From: CAG-791 sp000431495
GTDB lineage: Bacteria; Bacillota; Clostridia; Lachnospirales; Lachnospiraceae
NCBI GenBank assembly: GCA_052117605.1
Contig: JBQKIT010000004.1
Direction: 5' to 3' (one strand)
DNA: 64,000 nt
The notes under the pieces are model-generated. The model made no database searches. It was not told the DNA's origin and saw only the letters and a list, made by a program, of their open reading frames with translations. Made by a program: the position numbers and the translations under genes. Each line of letters begins with the position of its first letter. Position 1 is the stretch's first letter. Below, one piece after another: positions 35,198 through 44,076 of this stretch.

Positions 35198-36013
35198 ATG
35201 GACAATACGATATTGACTAAAAGAGTTAAAGAACTTTCGCAAAAGGCATATCAGGGGAATTTTGTGACACATACGCAGTTTCTTGCGGCGTCGGAGCAGG
35301 CGGAGTTTCTGGAGGCTGCCGGGAAGAATGCGGTGGATCCGCAGGATGAGACGAGGAGCTCCGGAATTTATCAGGGAGTTCCGTGGATTCTTTACGGCGG
35401 CTGGGAAGAGGCGGAGCGAAGAGTTCTGTGCTTTCTTCCGGATTATCTGGACCGCGAGAGCTTTCTTCTTCAGGAGGAAGCAGAGCCGGAGGTGGTTTCC
35501 TGCATGGAGGTCCGGCCGGTGAACCGGAAATTTGCCGATGAGCTGACGCACCGGGATTATCTGGGAGCACTGATGAATCTTGGACTGGAAAGAGACCGGA
35601 TCGGAGATATTCTGACCGATTCCGAAAATGCTTATCTGTTCGTGATGAAGGAGAATGCAGAGCTGATCTGTTCGGAGCTGATCCGGATCCGGCACACGAG
35701 CGTTGTGTGTCATCCGGTTCCGGCATCGTCCTGCACGATTCGTCCGGAATTCGAGGAGCGGGAAGGCTCTGTCTCTTCGGAGCGGCTTGATGCGATTCTT
35801 GCCATGGTTTATCATCTCTCCCGCGGACAGGCGCAGGAGCTCGTGGAGCAGGAGCTTGTTTTTGTGGACGGGCGGACGGCCTTCTCCGGCGGGTATGACC
35901 TGAAGCCGGGCAGCCGTGTCTCGGTGAGAGGGCATGGCAAATTTCAATATCTCGGAGCGGGAGCTCAGACAAGAAAGGGAAGATTTTACGCAAAGGTGAA
36001 AATCTGGAAATAG
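35198..36013 (+). CDS. ylmH: YlmH-type S4-domain RNA-binding protein
   Basis: The 271-residue protein has the YlmH N-terminal domain and middle motif HRDYLGALMNLGLERDRIGDIL, followed by a C-terminal S4 domain (about residues 185-255: RLDAILAMVYHLSRGQAQELVEQELVFVDGR). YlmH binds ribosomes or nascent-chain complexes in Firmicutes and is usually encoded near cell-division genes; here it follows addA by 5 nt and precedes a cupin gene. Confidence 0.93.
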   Translation: MDNTILTKRVKELSQKAYQGNFVTHTQFLAASEQAEFLEAAGKNAVDPQDETRSSGIYQGVPWILYGGWEEAERRVLCFLPDYLDRESFLLQEEAEPEVVSCMEVRPVNRKFADELTHRDYLGALMNLGLERDRIGDILTDSENAYLFVMKENAELICSELIRIRHTSVVCHPVPASSCTIRPEFEEREGSVSSERLDAILAMVYHLSRGQAQELVEQELVFVDGRTAFSGGYDLKPGSRVSVRGHGKFQYLGAGAQTRKGRFYAKVKIWK

Positions 36014-36031
36014 ATCAGGAGGTAAATCCAT

Positions 36032-36628
36032 ATGAACAAAGGGACAGAGAGCATGGAGACAAAGATCAGGGAGACAGCAGGCAAGGGAACCGATGCAATG
36101 ACAACGGAAGCAGTCAAGGCCAGAATGCAGAGCTGGATTGACCGGCTTCATCTGGAGGTACATACGGAGGGCGGCTGGTTTTCCGAGGTCTATGCGGCAC
36201 CGGCCGAATACGGAAGCTCGAAGGATGGACGGGTGATGGGAGGAACGATTTATTTCCTTCTGGGGCAGGAGGATGTCTCGCATTTTCATGTCATTGACTG
36301 CGATGAGATCTGGTATTTCCATGAGGGGTGCGGTGTGGCACTGTGGCTTCTGAATCCGGACGGAACCTGCGAGTGCAGGAAGCTTGGCTGCGGGGAAGGA
36401 GAAGAGCCCATGGTGGTTGTTCCGAAGGGGGCGATCTTCGGAGCAGAAAACCTGAACCCTGAGAGCTATACGCTGATGAGCTGCGCGACCATGCCGAACT
36501 TTCATTATGAAGGCTTCCGGCTTGTGGATCAGAAGGAGTTGCTGGAAAAGTTCCCGAAGGAAGAAAAGCTGATCCGCAGGATGGCCTTTGCACACACGGA
36601 CGGCCAGAAGAAACTGCATAGTTTGTGA
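36032..36628 (+). CDS. Cupin domain protein (DUF985/cupin_5 family)
   Basis: The 198-residue protein has an N-terminal charged extension of about 25 residues and then the DUF985-type cupin: LEVHTEGGWFSEVYAAP, TIYFLLGQEDVSHFHVIDCDEIWYFHEG, PKGAIFGAENL. The His/Glu cluster in FHVI and YFHEG fits metal binding. The exact activity is unknown. The start at 36032 has a strong AGGAGG site. It may be co-transcribed with ylmH (18-nt gap). Confidence 0.88.
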   Translation: MNKGTESMETKIRETAGKGTDAMTTEAVKARMQSWIDRLHLEVHTEGGWFSEVYAAPAEYGSSKDGRVMGGTIYFLLGQEDVSHFHVIDCDEIWYFHEGCGVALWLLNPDGTCECRKLGCGEGEEPMVVVPKGAIFGAENLNPESYTLMSCATMPNFHYEGFRLVDQKELLEKFPKEEKLIRRMAFAHTDGQKKLHSL

Positions 36629-36678
36629 AAATGACGAAGATAAGACTGTATAAAATTCGATATTCGTTGTATTTTCTC

Positions 36679-36707
36679 TTGCATATGTGAATAAAAATGC
36701 ATATTAT
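36679..36707 (+). promoter_or_regulatory. Promoter with ARG-box-like operator of the amino acid ABC operon
   Basis: TTGCAT (36679-36684), a 17-nt spacer and TATTAT (36702-36707) form the promoter. The 18 bases 36686-36703 fit the ArgR box consensus TNTGNATWWWWATNCANW at every defined position and cover the spacer and part of the -10 box. Confidence 0.65.
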
Positions 36708-36826
36708 ACTATTCATCAGCCGTTGATATCGAAAAGAAACCGAAGCGGCGGGGTTGTAACTTACCGGAAAAGATGTATATTATGCAGAGCGTATACAGCG
36801 CTTGCAGCAATAAGAGGAGGCATATT

Positions 36827-37768
36827 ATGAAGAAAGCATTAGCAGTTTTACTTGCAGGAACAATGGCATTTGGCCTTGGTGCATGCGGAAGCTCTTCCGC
36901 AAGCACAGAGGTAGCAACCACGGAGGCAGCTTCAGCTTCTACAGAGGTAGAAGCAACCACGGAAGCAGAAGCAGCTTCTACAGAGGTAGAAGCAACCACA
37001 GAGACAGCAGAAAGCGCAGCTGCAGATCTGTCCGGCTCCAAGTACCTTTCCGATGGAGAGCTGACGGTTGGCCTGAACGCAACCTTCCCTCCGTTTGAGT
37101 ATGTGGGAGACGGCACCGACAATTTCGAGGCAGTTACCTCCAATGAGAACAACGTCACCGGCTTCGATGTTGCCATGATGAACGAGATCGGAAAGCGTCT
37201 CGGCGTATCGGTTGTCATCGAGGATATGGATTTTGACGGAATTGTTCCGGCAATCGGCACGAAGATCGACTGCGGCGCAACCGGCATGACCATCACAGAT
37301 GAGAGAAAGGAAGCCGTAAACTTCTCGGATCCTTATTACGATGCAACACAGGCAGTTCTTCTTCCGATCGACTCTGAGGTGAAGACGGAGGATGACCTGA
37401 AGGCATGCAAGGCCATCGGCGTACAGGGTGGAACGACAGGTGAGACAGTTGCACGCGGCATCAATGACGGCGCAGTTGTTTCCGTAAAGAGCTTCAATCA
37501 GGCGGTCCTTGATCTGGTAAACGGAAAGGATGATGCAGTCGTCATCGACCAGGTCCCCGGCGAAGCCTTCCTTTCCCAGTATTCTGACAAGATTCAGCTG
37601 GTAGAGGGCTCCACCTTTAACTTCGATGTGGAGCAGTACGGTATCGCAATGCCCAAGGATGACGAAGTCATGCTGAATGCCATCAACGGTGCTCTTGCAG
37701 ACATGAAGGCAGACGGAACCTACGATCAGCTTCTGGAACAGTACGTCAACAATTACGAGGCAGAATAA
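36827..37768 (+). CDS. Polar amino acid ABC transporter, substrate-binding lipoprotein
   Basis: The 313-residue lipoprotein has a signal peptide with lipobox LGAC (Cys near residue 20). A 45-residue Ser/Thr/Glu/Ala linker with a duplicated STEVEATTE segment precedes the periplasmic-binding-protein fold, with GLNATFPPFEYV, GFDVAMMNEIGKRLG and GMTITDERKEAVNFSDPYY. This is the polar amino acid group (SBP family 3). GGAGG lies before the ATG. The ARG-box-like site upstream suggests a basic amino acid substrate; this is inference. A terminator separates it from the permease. Confidence 0.93.
   Translation: MKKALAVLLAGTMAFGLGACGSSSASTEVATTEAASASTEVEATTEAEAASTEVEATTETAESAAADLSGSKYLSDGELTVGLNATFPPFEYVGDGTDNFEAVTSNENNVTGFDVAMMNEIGKRLGVSVVIEDMDFDGIVPAIGTKIDCGATGMTITDERKEAVNFSDPYYDATQAVLLPIDSEVKTEDDLKACKAIGVQGGTTGETVARGINDGAVVSVKSFNQAVLDLVNGKDDAVVIDQVPGEAFLSQYSDKIQLVEGSTFNFDVEQYGIAMPKDDEVMLNAINGALADMKADGTYDQLLEQYVNNYEAE
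36935..36993 (+). repeat. Two 39-bp repeats, each with a perfect hairpin, in the lipoprotein linker
   Basis: GCTTCTAC-AGAG-GTAGAAGC at 36935-36954 recurs at 36974-36993, 39 bp later. It gives two identical 8-bp stem-loops in the coding region. The protein linker is duplicated accordingly. Confidence 0.92.
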
Positions 37769-37822
37769 CAAGACAGAATCACAAGTATCTGGTTTCCGAC
37801 ATAATGTCTGTACCGGATTCGG

Positions 37823-37858
37823 AGAGGGTGAGAAGCAAGATGCTCCTCACCCTCTTTT
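37823..37858 (+). terminator. Intercistronic terminator in the amino acid ABC operon
   Basis: A 10-bp stem (37823-37832 with 37846-37855) has a 13-nt loop and a TTTT tail. Partial termination would make the binding protein more abundant than the permease. Confidence 0.8.
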
Positions 37859-37928
37859 CAAAACACAGGGTAAGAGGGTACAATAAATCAGCATCAAAAG
37901 AGAAACCGTTCAAGGGTGAAGGAATACC

Positions 37929-38618
37929 ATGTCAGAATTAGCCAATCAGTTTTTTAAAGCTTTTATTAAGAACAACCGCTGGCAGCTCTATGTGAAGGGA
38001 CTGGGCAATACTCTGGAGGTGACGCTTTTTGCGGCACTTCTGGGTCTTCTTCTGGGTACCGCTGCGTGCCTTCTGAATATGCAGCGGACGAAGGAGGGAA
38101 AGAGAACCCTTCTTTCCAGAATTGCCTATGTATACATTGATGTAATCCGCGGAACTCCGACGATGATCCAGCTCCTGATCATGTGGAACGTGATCATGGC
38201 GACCTCGAAGAACAAGGTCCTGGTTGCAGTGATGGCATTCGGAATCAACTCCGGCGCGTATGTTGCTGAGATTATTCGAGGCGGCATTCTGTCGGTGGAT
38301 GACGGACAGATGGAGGCCGGGCGTTCTCTTGGACTCACCAAGATGCAGACCATGCTGGCAGTCATTCTGCCGCAGGCGTTCAAGAACTGCTTCCCGTCTC
38401 TTTTGAATGAGTTCATCACTCTGCTGAAGGAGACGTCCATCGCAGGAGCCGTCGGACTTTCCGAGCTGACGCATGCTTCGGATCAGGTGTCGTCCGCAAC
38501 CTACGAATACATGATGCCTCTCCTTGGAGCTGCAGCAATGTACTTTGTGGTTGTGAAAATCCTGTCCTTCTTCTTCGGAATTCTGGAGAAAAAGCTGCGC
38601 GCAAGTGACAACCGGTGA
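37929..38618 (+). CDS. Polar amino acid ABC transporter, permease
   Basis: The 229-residue His/Glu/Gln/Arg-type permease (HisM group) has five membrane helices. It carries the family start (GNTLEVTLFAALLGLLLG), the PTMIQLLIMW region, and the coupling EAA-like loop MEAGRSLGLTKMQTMLAVILPQAFK. It probably forms a homodimer, as no second permease is present. GTGAAGG lies before the ATG. The ATPase gene follows by 10 nt. Confidence 0.95.
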   Translation: MSELANQFFKAFIKNNRWQLYVKGLGNTLEVTLFAALLGLLLGTAACLLNMQRTKEGKRTLLSRIAYVYIDVIRGTPTMIQLLIMWNVIMATSKNKVLVAVMAFGINSGAYVAEIIRGGILSVDDGQMEAGRSLGLTKMQTMLAVILPQAFKNCFPSLLNEFITLLKETSIAGAVGLSELTHASDQVSSATYEYMMPLLGAAAMYFVVVKILSFFFGILEKKLRASDNR

Positions 38619-38628
38619 GGTGGATAAC

Positions 38629-39375
38629 ATGGCAGAAGAGAAGAATGCAATGATCCGGGTCAAGGATCTGAAGAAAGAATTCGGAGACAATCAGGTCCTC
38701 CGGGGAATCAATTATGAAATTGAGAAGGGCCAGAAGATCGTTCTGGTCGGGCCTTCCGGCTGCGGAAAGTCTACCTTCCTCCGCTGCATGAACCTTCTGG
38801 AGGTTCCGACGAGCGGAGAAGTCTGGCTGGATGATGTTCAGGTCAATGATCCGCATACGGATATCAACAAGGTCCGGCAGAAAATGGGAATGGTGTTTCA
38901 GCACTTTAATCTGTTCCACAATCTGACCATCATGAACAACATCACACTGGCACCGGTGAAGCTGGGACTCCTTGGCAAGGAGGAGGCATCGGAGAAGGCG
39001 CTGCAGCTGCTTCGCCGCGTCAATCTGGAGGACAAGGCGGATGCTTATCCGCATTCTCTTTCCGGCGGTCAGCAGCAGAGAATTGCCATCTGCCGCGCAC
39101 TGGCCATGAACCCTGAGGTGATGCTGTTTGATGAGCCGACCTCGGCACTGGATCCTGAGATGGTAGGCGAGGTTCTGCAGGTTATGACGGAGCTTGCGGA
39201 GTCCGGTATGACGATGGTGGTCGTTACGCATGAGATGGCGTTTGCACGTCAGGTAGCGTCCAAGGTGATTTTTATTGACGAGGGAACCATCAAGGAAGAG
39301 AACACGCCGGAGGAATTCTTCGCACATCCGAAGAACCAGCGGCTTCAGGATTTCCTCTCGAAGGTGCTGCAATAA
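38629..39375 (+). CDS. Polar amino acid ABC transporter, ATP-binding protein
   Basis: The 248-residue ATPase has Walker A GPSGCGKST, Q-loop MVFQHFNLF, signature LSGGQQQRI and Walker B VMLFDEPTSALD, then the switch His in VVVTHEMAFA. It is the HisP/GlnQ type. The start at 38629 follows GTGAGGTGG. The stop overlaps the start of hisC by one base (TAATG), so hisC is translated with the transporter. Confidence 0.96.
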   Translation: MAEEKNAMIRVKDLKKEFGDNQVLRGINYEIEKGQKIVLVGPSGCGKSTFLRCMNLLEVPTSGEVWLDDVQVNDPHTDINKVRQKMGMVFQHFNLFHNLTIMNNITLAPVKLGLLGKEEASEKALQLLRRVNLEDKADAYPHSLSGGQQQRIAICRALAMNPEVMLFDEPTSALDPEMVGEVLQVMTELAESGMTMVVVTHEMAFARQVASKVIFIDEGTIKEENTPEEFFAHPKNQRLQDFLSKVLQ

Positions 39376-40469
39376 TGAGCTGGGAAGAGAATGTACGGCG
39401 TGTATCGCCCTATGTGGCGGGGGAGCAGCCGAAGAATCCGAATATTATCAAGCTGAATACGAATGAGTGCCCGTATCCGCCGGCACCCGGAGTTGCGGAC
39501 GCCGCCAGAAAGCTTGCGGAGGATTATGCGGCGATGCGGCTTTATCCGGATATGGATGCTGCGCCGCTTGTCCGGACACTTGCAAAGCGTTATCAGGTAC
39601 AGCCGGAGCAGGTTTTTGTGGGAGTCGGATCGGACGATGTGCTGTCCATGTCGTTTCTCACGTTCTTTACAGCAGGAAAGAAGCTCCTGTTCCCGAACAT
39701 CACATATTCCTTTTACGATGTCTGGGCGGACCTCTACCGGATTCCGTATACCATGGTTCCCCTTCGGGAGGACTTTACGATCGATCCGGAGAACTATATT
39801 CCGGACTCTCCTTCCTTTGCAGGAAAGGGCGAGGAGGTCGGCGGGATTATTTTTCCGAATCCCAATGCACCCACGGGAGTCGAGCTTCCTTTGGAGGAGA
39901 TCGAACGCATTGTCTCCGCAAACCGTGACAAGGTCGTCATTGTGGATGAGGCCTATGTTGATTTCGGAGCGTCCTCGGCGCTTCCTCTGATTGACAGATA
40001 TGATAACCTTCTGGTTGTACAGACGTTTTCCAAGTCGAGAGCAATGGCGGGAGCCAGAATCGGATTTGCCATCGGAAACGAGAAACTGATTTCTTATCTG
40101 AAGGATGTGAAGTTTTCCTTCAATTCCTATACAATGAATCTGCAGACCATCCGGATGGGGACAGCTGCGGTGGAGGATGAGGCATATTTTCAGAGTCTGA
40201 CCTCCAGAATCATTGCAACGAGAGAGAAATTCAAAAGGGATCTGACGGAAATGGGATTTGTTTTCCCGGATTCCAGAGCAAACTTTGTGTTTGCAAAACA
40301 TCCGGAGCATTCCGGAGAGGAGCTGTTCCAAAAGCTCAGGAAGCGCGGCATCTATGTCCGCCACTGGAACAAGCCTTTGATCGGAGAGTATCTCCGCATT
40401 ACCATCGGAACAGAAGAAGAAATGGCTGCGGTGACGCAGGCACTGAGGGAGATAGTAAATGCTGAATAA
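39375..40469 (+). CDS. hisC: Histidinol-phosphate aminotransferase
   Basis: HisC is a PLP enzyme that makes histidinol phosphate late in histidine synthesis. The 364-residue protein has KLNTNECPYPP at the start, NPNAPTG, the PLP lysine in QTFSKSRAMAGARIGFAIG, and NFVFAKHP near the end. It overlaps the transporter ATPase by 1 nt and the next gene by 11 nt. HisC-type enzymes can also act on aromatic amino acids. The placement in a transporter operon, away from other his genes, leaves the exact role open. Confidence 0.9.
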   Translation: MSWEENVRRVSPYVAGEQPKNPNIIKLNTNECPYPPAPGVADAARKLAEDYAAMRLYPDMDAAPLVRTLAKRYQVQPEQVFVGVGSDDVLSMSFLTFFTAGKKLLFPNITYSFYDVWADLYRIPYTMVPLREDFTIDPENYIPDSPSFAGKGEEVGGIIFPNPNAPTGVELPLEEIERIVSANRDKVVIVDEAYVDFGASSALPLIDRYDNLLVVQTFSKSRAMAGARIGFAIGNEKLISYLKDVKFSFNSYTMNLQTIRMGTAAVEDEAYFQSLTSRIIATREKFKRDLTEMGFVFPDSRANFVFAKHPEHSGEELFQKLRKRGIYVRHWNKPLIGEYLRITIGTEEEMAAVTQALREIVNAE

Positions 40470-40950
40470 GTACTTTTATTGTTTTGTGATTTCCATGGTT
40501 CCGCTGATTGAGCTGCGCGGAGCAATTCCGATTGCGCAGGCGTTCCATACAGCGGATCCTTCGTTCAACATGCTGGCGGCGTATATTATCATCGCAATCG
40601 GCAACATGATTCCGGTTCCGATCATTTTCTTCTTCGCAAGAAGAGTGCTGGAATGGGGCGCAGACAAGAAGGTAATCGGCAAATTCTTCTCCTTCTGCCT
40701 GAACAAGGGACACAAGGGCGGAGAGAAGCTCAAGGCAACGGCAGGAAAAGGACTTTATATTGCGCTTCTTCTTTTTGTGGGAATTCCGCTTCCCGGAACG
40801 GGCGCATGGACCGGAACGCTGGCGGCATCCTTCCTGGATATGGATTTTAAGAAGAGTGTACTTGCGGTTCTTGGCGGCGTGGCACTTGCTGGCGTCATCA
40901 TGGGCGTCTTAAGCTTTGCGGTTGCTTCGGGAGTCACGGCAATCGGATAA
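40459..40950 (+). CDS. Small multi-drug export family protein (COG2426-like)
   Basis: The 163-residue hydrophobic protein has about four membrane helices. It starts with VPLIELRGAIPIA, a motif with conserved E, R and P, and has VGIPLPGTGAWTGTLAASFL in the middle. The family is annotated as small multi-drug export proteins, but its transport activity is poorly supported. It overlaps the hisC end by 11 nt and closes the operon. Confidence 0.85.
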   Translation: MLNKYFYCFVISMVPLIELRGAIPIAQAFHTADPSFNMLAAYIIIAIGNMIPVPIIFFFARRVLEWGADKKVIGKFFSFCLNKGHKGGEKLKATAGKGLYIALLLFVGIPLPGTGAWTGTLAASFLDMDFKKSVLAVLGGVALAGVIMGVLSFAVASGVTAIG

Positions 40951-40973
40951 CCGGTTATACAGAGTCAGGTCAG

Positions 40974-41004
40974 AGAGGGCGCAGAGGAATCTGCGCCTCT
41001 TTTT
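40974..41004 (+). terminator. Terminator of the amino acid ABC-hisC operon
   Basis: AGAGGGCGCAGA (40974-40985) pairs with TCTGCGCCTCT (40990-41000) with one bulged G. A T-run follows. Confidence 0.88.
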
Positions 41005-41102
41005 CCATTCAGAGATCTGCGGTCATGGGCGGAAGAGTTGTTCCCTGGTCTGAAAGCAGAAACGAAGAATGGAAGGGAAAATGGGGAGGAAGGGAACAGC
41101 AG

Positions 41103-43028
41103 ATGAGAGATGGATTTTTCAAGGCGGCAGCGGTAGTGCCTGCCATGACGATTGCGGACCCGGAGTCGAATGCAAAGGAAATGATCCGGTGCCTTCGGGA
41201 GGCCGCAGAAAACGGGGCGAAGCTGATTGCATTTCCGGAGCTTGCTGTGACAGGCTATACGGGAAATGACCTCTTTCTGCAGGATATGCTGCTTCGCGGT
41301 GCGGAGGATGCGCTGCGCGTCATCCGGGACGCAACGACGGGCCTGGATGCGCTGGTCTTTGCCGGCTTTCCGCTGGAGTGGAAGGGGAAGCTTTATAACA
41401 CGGCGGCAGTTCTGCAGAACGGAAGGATTCTTGCGTTTATTCCCAAGAGATGTCTCCCGGACTATGCGGAGTTTTATGAACCGAGGCAGTTCACACCGGG
41501 GCCTGTTTCTGCACAGGAGATCCTTTTTGACGGAGCAGAGGTTCCGTTTGGCAGCCATATCCTTCTGGAGGTGGATGCGGTTCGTGACCTTCGCATTGCG
41601 TGCGAGATCTGCGAGGATGCCTGGGCGGTCCATGCACCGCACATTGAGCACGCGGTCGCCGGCGCGAATCTGATGGTCAATCTGTCGGCATCCAACGAGA
41701 CCGTGGGAAAGGATGCCTACCGGACACAGCTATTCTCGTCGGTTTCGGCAAGAACCCTTTCGGATTACATCTATGTAAGCTCGGGAGACGGGGAATCTAC
41801 GCAGGACCTTGTATTCGGCGGCCGTGTCATGATGCTGGAGAACGGCTCACTTCTTGCGGAGAGGAAAATTTTTGACAATGCCTACGGAGAGACCAAGATC
41901 GTCTATGCAGATTTTGATGTGCAGAGAATGAATTACGAGCGGAGACGGATGACCTCCTTTCAGGTGCAGGAGAGCGGATATCTCCGGATTCCGGTGCACA
42001 TGGAGGAACAGGAATGCGAGCTGACGCGTGTGTTTGATCCGCATCCCTTTGTGCCGGCAGATGCGACGGGAAGGCTGAAGCGCTGCGAGGATATCCTGAA
42101 CATCCAGTCGAGAGGACTGGCAAGGCGGCTTCATCACATTCACTGTCCTTTTGCTGTGATCGGCGTTTCCGGCGGTCTGGATTCCACGCTGGCACTTCTT
42201 GTGACTGCGAGGGCTTTTGATCTTCTGGGGCTTCCGCGGGAAAATATCCTGGCGGTGACAATGCCGTGCTTTGGCACAACGGATCGGACCTATCACAATG
42301 CACTGACGCTGGCAAAGACGCTGGGTGCCTCCTTGAAGGAGGTGCGCATCGCCGCATCGGTGACGCAGCATTTCAAGGACATCGATCAGGATCCGGAGAT
42401 CCATGATGTGACCTATGAAAACGGACAGGCAAGGGAACGGACGCAGGTTCTGATGGATCTTGCCAATCAGAGAAACGGAATTGTCATCGGAACCGGTGAT
42501 CTGTCCGAGCTGGCGCTTGGCTGGGCAACCTATAACGGAGATCACATGTCGATGTATGGCGTCAATGCCGGTGTTCCGAAGACGCTGGTATCTCATCTGG
42601 TTCGCTGCTGCGCGGAGGCAGCCGGAGAAAAGGAGCCGGCACTCGCCGCCTGCCTTCTGGATGTGCTGGATACTCCGGTGAGCCCGGAGCTTCTTCCCCC
42701 GACCGAGGACGGGAAGATCTCACAGAAGACGGAGGACCTGGTCGGTCCGTACGAGCTTCATGATTATTTCCTCTATTACATGCTCCGCTGCGGCTATCGT
42801 CCGAGGAAGATCTTCCGGATTGCGCAGCAGTCCTTTGCGGGTATCTACGACAGCGAGACGATTCTTAGGTGGGAGAAAAACTTCATGCGCAGGTTCTTTT
42901 CCCAGCAGTTCAAGCGCTCCTGTCTTCCGGATGGCCCGAAGGTTGGTTCGGTTGCGGTTTCGCCCCGCGGAGATCTGCGGATGCCAAGCGATGCCTGTGC
43001 AGAGCTCTGGAAGAACGATCTGCCGTAA
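41103..43028 (+). CDS. nadE: Glutamine-dependent NAD+ synthetase
   Basis: The 641-residue two-domain enzyme converts nicotinate adenine dinucleotide to NAD+. The N-terminal nitrilase domain (residues 1 to about 290) has the Glu, Lys and Cys triad in AFPELAVTGYTGND, IPKRCLPDYAEFYEPRQF and RIACEICEDAW. The C-terminal synthetase domain has the P-loop GVSGGLDSTLAL and IGTGDLSELALGW. The start at 41103 follows GAGGAAGGGA; a longer frame would run back to 41025 without a site. Confidence 0.96.
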   Translation: MRDGFFKAAAVVPAMTIADPESNAKEMIRCLREAAENGAKLIAFPELAVTGYTGNDLFLQDMLLRGAEDALRVIRDATTGLDALVFAGFPLEWKGKLYNTAAVLQNGRILAFIPKRCLPDYAEFYEPRQFTPGPVSAQEILFDGAEVPFGSHILLEVDAVRDLRIACEICEDAWAVHAPHIEHAVAGANLMVNLSASNETVGKDAYRTQLFSSVSARTLSDYIYVSSGDGESTQDLVFGGRVMMLENGSLLAERKIFDNAYGETKIVYADFDVQRMNYERRRMTSFQVQESGYLRIPVHMEEQECELTRVFDPHPFVPADATGRLKRCEDILNIQSRGLARRLHHIHCPFAVIGVSGGLDSTLALLVTARAFDLLGLPRENILAVTMPCFGTTDRTYHNALTLAKTLGASLKEVRIAASVTQHFKDIDQDPEIHDVTYENGQARERTQVLMDLANQRNGIVIGTGDLSELALGWATYNGDHMSMYGVNAGVPKTLVSHLVRCCAEAAGEKEPALAACLLDVLDTPVSPELLPPTEDGKISQKTEDLVGPYELHDYFLYYMLRCGYRPRKIFRIAQQSFAGIYDSETILRWEKNFMRRFFSQQFKRSCLPDGPKVGSVAVSPRGDLRMPSDACAELWKNDLP

Positions 43029-43069
43029 CCTTGGACGGAATCCTGCAATCACAGGGAAGGAGAAGAACA

Positions 43070-43984
43070 ATGCTGCTTCATTTTACGAAGATGGAAGGCT
43101 GCGGAAATGACTACATCTATGTGAATGGATTTACGGAAAAGCTTCCGCAGGAGAGAAAACCGGAGCTTGTGAAAAAGCTCTCGAGACTGCATTTCGGAAT
43201 CGGCGGCGACGGAGTGATCTTTATCAATCCGTCGGAAAAGGCGGATTTTGAAATGGAAATGTACAACAAGGACGGGTCAAGAGGCCGCATGTGCGGGAAC
43301 GGAATTCGCTGTGTCGGCAAGTATGTCTATGATCACGGAATGACGAACGGGAAAACGGAAATTACCGTGGAGAGCTTCGGAGAAGTGAAGAAGCTGGAGC
43401 TTTCCTGCAGGGACGGAAAGATGTTGACTGCAAGAGTCAATATGGGACGGCCGGTTCTGGAGGCTGCGAAAATCCCTGTTTTGTCTGAAAAAAGTCCCGT
43501 GATCGATGAGCCGATCGAAGCAGCAGGCAGGACCTGGAGAATGACCTGCGTCTCGATGGGAAATCCGCACGATGTGATCTTTGTGGAGGATAAGGATCTG
43601 AAGGCCCGCGGTCTTCGGGATGAAAACGGCGAGCTTCTTGCCGACGGAGACATAAGAAATCTCGACCTTGAGAAAATCGGACCGCAGTTCGAATATCATC
43701 CCTGCTTCCCGGAGCGGACGAACACCGAATTTGTTCAGGTTATGGACCGCGGTCATGTTAACATGCGTGTCTGGGAGCGCGGAAGCGGTGAGACCCTTGC
43801 CTGCGGGACGGGATGCTGTGCGACCGTAGTCGCCTGTGTCCTGAACGGGAAAACCGACCGGAAGGTGGAGGTAAATCTTCTCGGAGGGAAGCTTCTCATC
43901 GAGTGGGATGAGGTAACAGATGATATCTATATGACAGGTCCTGCGGAAACGGTATTTGACGGAACCGTGGAGATTTCTTTATAA
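43070..43984 (+). CDS. dapF: Diaminopimelate epimerase
   Basis: DapF converts LL-diaminopimelate to the meso form, the last step before lysine and peptidoglycan use. The 304-residue protein has the two catalytic Cys in MCGNGIRCVGKY and LACGTGCCATV. The start at 43070 follows AAGGAGAAG and gives the family start MLLHFTKMEGCGNDYIY. It precedes dapL by 92 nt with a 34-bp palindrome in between; the two enzymes are sequential steps in the same pathway. Confidence 0.97.
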   Translation: MLLHFTKMEGCGNDYIYVNGFTEKLPQERKPELVKKLSRLHFGIGGDGVIFINPSEKADFEMEMYNKDGSRGRMCGNGIRCVGKYVYDHGMTNGKTEITVESFGEVKKLELSCRDGKMLTARVNMGRPVLEAAKIPVLSEKSPVIDEPIEAAGRTWRMTCVSMGNPHDVIFVEDKDLKARGLRDENGELLADGDIRNLDLEKIGPQFEYHPCFPERTNTEFVQVMDRGHVNMRVWERGSGETLACGTGCCATVVACVLNGKTDRKVEVNLLGGKLLIEWDEVTDDIYMTGPAETVFDGTVEISL

Positions 43985-44008
43985 CAGAGATATCTCTGTT
44001 ATAAAGAA
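43975..44008. promoter_or_regulatory. Perfect 34-bp palindrome between dapF and dapL
   Basis: The palindrome has 17-bp arms centred at GAT/ATC (43991/43992) and includes the dapF stop codon. It has no unpaired centre and no T-run after it. It could be a cruciform, an operator or a weak terminator. Confidence 0.75.
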
Positions 44009-44076
44009 TATCCGGCGAACAGGCATGGACAAGGAAAGCGCGCAGGCAGGATTACAGACAAGGAAGGAGTTTTGAT

